From NCBI GenBank assembly GCA_937910265.1, contig CALEPD010000124.1, forward strand, positions 1 to 9,610: DNA of 9,610 nucleotides. Direction: 5' to 3'. Source of the DNA: an uncultured Bacteroidales bacterium. GTDB lineage: Bacteria; Bacteroidota; Bacteroidia; Bacteroidales; P3. Positions 5,970-9,610 of the stretch are shown here, one piece after another. The notes below the pieces were generated by a model that did no database searches, was not told where the DNA came from, and saw only the letters and a list, made by a program, of their open reading frames with translations. The first letter of the stretch is position 1, and each line of letters starts with the position of its first letter. The position numbers and the translations under genes are program-made.

Positions 5970-7217
5970 ATGTGTCAAATCTGTATCAAAACTAACGTGG
6001 CGAAACCGACGTGCATAGATCTGTTTGCGGGCTGTGGAGGCCTCTCTCTCGGCTTATACCTTGCTGGTTGGCAGGGACTTTTTGCCATTGAAAAGAATGC
6101 GTTCCCTTTCGAGACACTGAAACACAACCTTATCGACAGCAAAAAACACTTCGACTGGCCCGACTGGCTGCCTCAAACTAACCACGATATAAACGAGGTG
6201 CTTGAAAAATACCAGGACCAACTGAAAGCCCTGCGGGGCAAAGTGGATTTGGTGGCAGGCGGACCTCCCTGTCAGGGATTTTCTATGGCGGGGAAACGCG
6301 TTGAGGACGATGTGCGCAACCAGCTGGTATTCTCTTACATAAAGTTCATCGATTTGGTGCGTCCCCGCATGCTCCTTTTTGAAAATGTGAAGGGTTTTAC
6401 CTATGCATTCGACAAAAAGAAAGACAACGATGCTGAGCCCTACTCGCATAAGGTGATTCGTGGATTGCAGAAGTTGGGGTATAAAGTCAAACCACATGTC
6501 TTTGACTTCTCCAACTATGGTGTTCCCCAACGTCGCAAACGTTTCATTTTAGTAGGCGTCCAAGATGGATTGGGCAACCCCGACAACTTCGAGCAACTGT
6601 TGTTGGCTCATCGTGACGCATTCTTGAAAGGCAAAGGGTTGAATTCTACAGCAACGCTGAGTGAAGCCATATCCGATTTGCTTCGCAGCAATGGGGAACT
6701 TCCTACGCCAGACCGAAAGGGATTTAATTCGGGAGTATATGGAAAAGGAAGAATAAGCAATTACGCAAAGGTGATGCGTGGGGATTATCCTAAATCGCAT
6801 GCCATTCCTGACAGCCACAGTTTTGCCCACCATACATCTGAAAAGGCTGCAATATTCCAACGCCTTCTGTCCGAATACCAACCCAGAGGCAAACGTATTG
6901 ATGGCAAAGCCCGTGAGGCGTGGGGCATCATGCAGCGTGGAATAACAGTGTTAGACCCAAATGCTGTTTCGCCAACCATAACAGGACAGCCCGACGACTA
7001 TCTGCATTATGCCGAGCCTCGTATCATGACCGTTCGTGAATGTGCCCGAATCCAGTCGTTCCCTGACTGGTATGAGATAAGAGCAAAATACACCACGGGA
7101 GGAGATATGCGCAAACTTGAGGTGCCACGCTACTCTCAAGTGGGCAATGCCATTCCACCATTGTTCGCAGAACAGGCTGGAATCGTTTTAAAGGAAATGT
7201 TACAGAATGAAAGATAA
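5970..7217 (+). CDS. dcm: DNA (cytosine-5-)-methyltransferase
   Basis: This 415-residue enzyme transfers a methyl group from S-adenosylmethionine to C5 of cytosine in a specific DNA sequence. The C5-methyltransferase motifs are in order and intact: motif I DLFAGCGG (17-24, SAM binding), E41 (motif II), motif IV GGPPCQGFS (97-105, catalytic C101), motif VI ENV (138-140), motif VIII QRRKRF (187-192), a target-recognition region at about 200-330, motif IX TVRECARIQSFPD (353-365) and motif X QVGNAIPP (390-397). The ATG at 5970 is the only ATG after an in-frame stop at 5952; a GTG at 5997 is a possible shorter start. The gene overlaps the next by 11 bases, indicating coupled translation. Codon use is less C-ending than in the left-hand genes. 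Target sequence is unknown. The symbol is used as the family name only. Confidence 0.96.
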   Translation: MCQICIKTNVAKPTCIDLFAGCGGLSLGLYLAGWQGLFAIEKNAFPFETLKHNLIDSKKHFDWPDWLPQTNHDINEVLEKYQDQLKALRGKVDLVAGGPPCQGFSMAGKRVEDDVRNQLVFSYIKFIDLVRPRMLLFENVKGFTYAFDKKKDNDAEPYSHKVIRGLQKLGYKVKPHVFDFSNYGVPQRRKRFILVGVQDGLGNPDNFEQLLLAHRDAFLKGKGLNSTATLSEAISDLLRSNGELPTPDRKGFNSGVYGKGRISNYAKVMRGDYPKSHAIPDSHSFAHHTSEKAAIFQRLLSEYQPRGKRIDGKAREAWGIMQRGITVLDPNAVSPTITGQPDDYLHYAEPRIMTVRECARIQSFPDWYEIRAKYTTGGDMRKLEVPRYSQVGNAIPPLFAEQAGIVLKEMLQNER

Positions 7218-9609
7218 CCTACAATTCCGTGTTAGTGCAGAACTGAAAAACATTCTGGGTCGAGATTTGATAACAAGTCCCGACATCGCCATATTGGAGT
7301 TGGTCAAAAACTCATACGATGCCCACGCCACCAAAGTGGAAATCACATTCGATAAAGATTATCTGTGCATTGCGGATAATGGCAAGGGCATGACAAAAGA
7401 CGATTTAATCAATAAATGGCTATTTGTCGCCTATTCTGCCAAGAGCGACGGAACAGAAGACAAATCTTATCGCAGCAAATTCAAACGTCATTATGCAGGT
7501 GCCAAAGGCATCGGTCGAATGTCGTGCGACCGTCTAGCACAAAATCTAACCCTTACCACACGCAGTGAGGAGTCTACAACCGAGGTGCTTCACGTGGATT
7601 GGAGTGTGTTTGAAAAAAATAGGCAGACCGAGTTTGACACAGTAGATATTCCTCATGAGACATTAGAAGCCATTCCGCAATTCCCATTAGGAACCCCCAC
7701 TGGCACCATATTGAAGTTTACAGGATTGCATCTTCCATGGAGTCGTGAAGATATTAAACGACTTCGAAAGTCCCTGGAAAAGATGATCAATCCTTTTTCG
7801 GGAACAGATGACGACTTCCAGATAGAGATTATTGCTCCTCAAATGAGGATGGCTGATGCTCAGGCAGACTCAAATCATGATGTAGTAAATGGCGTAATAG
7901 AGAACTCCATAGCAGATATACTAAAACTAAAAACCACCCAAATAGAAAGTCATATTCAAGGAGGAACGATTCACACGCTATTGAAAGATCGTGGAATCCT
8001 TATGTACGAGATAGAAGAACCTAATATCGAGTTTTCTAAATTAGACTCTGCCTCCATAAGCCTTTTTTTCTTGAATCGTGCAGCCAAGTATTCATTTACG
8101 TCAATGATGGGTGTTCAGCCCGTCAGCTATGGCAATGTATTCCTTTTTAGAAACGGATTCCGGATTCTGCCTTATGGCGACTGGAACGATGACAGTTGGG
8201 GATTAAATCAACGACAACAACAGGGCTACAACCGTTTTCTTGGTACACGTGATTTATTCGGTCGTGTTGATGTTGAGACAGACAATGCTGATTTAATTAA
8301 AGAAGTTTCAAGTCGTGATGGCGGATTAATTGAAACAGATGCTTCAAGACAATTGATGAACTATTTTACTCTTATTCACAGACGGTTGGAGCGCTATGTG
8401 GTTGGTGTATTATGGGGCGAAGGCTTTTTGAGAAAAGAATATTTTGTAAACCAAAGTCATGCATTGGATGCTCGAAAACAGCTGGAGGGAGATAAAGATT
8501 CCGATTCTGCCAAACACTTATATTCGAACATCGGCAGCAAAGTTGATTTTCTGCAGCTCATAAAGTCGTTGGTTAATGATAAGTCAATAACAGTACTGCA
8601 ATACAACGAGGATTTGGCGAACATAGTGGCTGACCCTACGGACACCGAGGTGATTCAGGCACAAATGATTGATGACGTCCGTAAGTTGGCAGAAAAAACC
8701 AACGACCCCTACCTGCAAGACAGGATTGCAGAGTTTGAAAAGCACATGGATGAGTTGCGTCGCCAAACAGAAGAGGCTGAACGCAAAGCTGAAGAGGAGC
8801 GTAAGGCGAAAGTAGAAGCAGAACGTAAAGCTGAAGCAGAACGCAAAGCAAAAGAAGAAGCAGAACGCAAAGCAAAGGAAGAGGAAGAGAAACGTAAAAA
8901 AGCAGAAAAGGAGTTAGAGCAAAAGTCCAAGCAGAACTTGTTTCTGCTCTCTGTTGAAAACCTTGACAAAGATAGAATTTTAAAATACCATCATGATATC
9001 CGCATTCATGCAGCAACAATACATAACACTATTGGACAGATTTTAAGAAAAGCGAATCAGGGCTCATTGTCAACAGAAGATACTATCAAGATGATTGAAC
9101 GTATTTCCCGCGCTAATGACAAGATAACCTCTATCGCCCAATTTGCCACCAAAGCGAACTACAGTATCAACGCAGACACAATTCATGCAGACATTGTAAA
9201 TTACATCGATGAATATATCAACAATGTTCTACCAGAGTTCTATGGGGACCTTAAGATGCACTGCATCAATAATACATGTTCAAAAGTCCTCGACTTTTCC
9301 CCATTGGAAGCAAGCATTTTTATAGACAATTTGGTGTCGAATTCGGTAAAGGCAAACGCAAAACATTTTGATGTGGCATTTGAGAACGTCAATGATGCAG
9401 TATGTATGACCATCTCGGATGATGGCGACGGCCTATCGCCAGATATTGCCGACCCGAATAGCATTCTGGAGAAAGGTTACACAACAACCAATGGTTCCGG
9501 ATTAGGCCTCTATAACGTGGCCTCATTTGTCAAGACAATTATGCATGGCTCTGTTTCTGTTGAAAACAAACAAGGCAAGCAGGGTTTTAAACTAAAAATA
9601 AAATTCTAA
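7207..9609 (+). CDS. Dual GHKL ATPase: MutL/Hsp90-like N-terminus, coiled coil, histidine-kinase-like C-terminus
   Basis: This 800-residue protein carries two GHKL ATP-binding domains. The first (about 1-200) has the N box ELVKNSYDA (31-39, with catalytic-type E31 and N35), G1 box DNGKGM (57-62) and G2 box GAKGIGR (98-104), as in MutL, Hsp90 and MORC proteins. A middle region resembling the S5-like part of such ATPases contains FRNGFRILPYGD (314-325). Residues about 480-575 form a highly charged coiled coil with AERKA repeats. A helix then carries H596 in HHDIRIHAATI, which aligns loosely with the HisKA phospho-acceptor motif. The C-terminal domain (about 690-800) has a kinase-type N box (DNLVSNSVKAN), DDGDGL (738-743) and GSGLGLYN (763-770). 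It is probably a nucleotide-driven sensor or clamp acting with the overlapping methyltransferase in defence. No nuclease motif is visible in it. Confidence 0.88.
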   Translation: MKDNLQFRVSAELKNILGRDLITSPDIAILELVKNSYDAHATKVEITFDKDYLCIADNGKGMTKDDLINKWLFVAYSAKSDGTEDKSYRSKFKRHYAGAKGIGRMSCDRLAQNLTLTTRSEESTTEVLHVDWSVFEKNRQTEFDTVDIPHETLEAIPQFPLGTPTGTILKFTGLHLPWSREDIKRLRKSLEKMINPFSGTDDDFQIEIIAPQMRMADAQADSNHDVVNGVIENSIADILKLKTTQIESHIQGGTIHTLLKDRGILMYEIEEPNIEFSKLDSASISLFFLNRAAKYSFTSMMGVQPVSYGNVFLFRNGFRILPYGDWNDDSWGLNQRQQQGYNRFLGTRDLFGRVDVETDNADLIKEVSSRDGGLIETDASRQLMNYFTLIHRRLERYVVGVLWGEGFLRKEYFVNQSHALDARKQLEGDKDSDSAKHLYSNIGSKVDFLQLIKSLVNDKSITVLQYNEDLANIVADPTDTEVIQAQMIDDVRKLAEKTNDPYLQDRIAEFEKHMDELRRQTEEAERKAEEERKAKVEAERKAEAERKAKEEAERKAKEEEEKRKKAEKELEQKSKQNLFLLSVENLDKDRILKYHHDIRIHAATIHNTIGQILRKANQGSLSTEDTIKMIERISRANDKITSIAQFATKANYSINADTIHADIVNYIDEYINNVLPEFYGDLKMHCINNTCSKVLDFSPLEASIFIDNLVSNSVKANAKHFDVAFENVNDAVCMTISDDGDGLSPDIADPNSILEKGYTTTNGSGLGLYNVASFVKTIMHGSVSVENKQGKQGFKLKIKF
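8776..8877 (+). repeat. Degenerate in-frame repeats encoding an AERKA coiled coil
   Basis: Five copies of an E-R-K-A unit (residues 525-528, 531-534, 539-542, 545-548 and 553-556 of the dual ATPase) alternate six- and eight-residue spacing, with near-identical DNA such as gcagaacgcaaagc recurring at about 8837 and 8861. The alternating acidic and basic residues predict a long, straight single helix or coiled coil. The near-identical units could change in number by slippage, always in multiples of whole codons. Confidence 0.75.
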
Positions 9610-9610
9610 C

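Noticed and set aside
8767..8916. Repeats at 8.8 kb as a CRISPR or intergenic tandem array
   Set aside because: They stay in frame inside the ATPase gene, vary in spacing and encode a regular charged helix.

Overview
The window looks like the chromosome of a Bacteroidales (Bacteroidota) bacterium. The evidence is the adjacent pyrB-pyrI pair, a lipoprotein-type TPR protein, starts without clear Shine-Dalgarno sequences, and a match to the Bacteroidota -7 box (TAnnTTTG) in front of pyrB. The genus cannot be read from this stretch.

Left part (1-5602), ordinary host chromosome. The tail of an unidentified gene is followed by a Dus-family tRNA-dihydrouridine synthase and an eight-repeat TPR lipoprotein. 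These are probably one transcript, closed by a strong intrinsic terminator at 2143-2184. pyrB and pyrI, the catalytic and regulatory chains of aspartate carbamoyltransferase, follow from a promoter that appears to overlap that terminator. A small four-helix membrane protein comes next, then a second hairpin terminator. A GIY-YIG-like protein that has lost its key nuclease residues converges on a minus-strand von Willebrand factor A protein, with a bidirectional terminator between them. The + strand here is rich in C over G whichever strand is coding.

Middle (5603-5969). This is a 367-base gene-free stretch whose last ~150 bases are extremely AT-rich. Base and codon use change at its right end.

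Right part (5970-9609), probable acquired defence module. A complete DNA (cytosine-5) methyltransferase overlaps by 11 bases an 800-residue protein with an N-terminal MutL/Hsp90/MORC-type GHKL ATPase, an S5-like middle region, a long charged coiled coil with AERKA repeats, a HisKA-like helix carrying an H-D-I-R motif, and a second, histidine-kinase-type ATPase domain. Methyltransferases paired with such ATPases are known from restriction-modification-like defence operons. No nuclease or response regulator lies in the window. The ATPase gene stops one base before the right edge, so the rest of the operon would lie outside.
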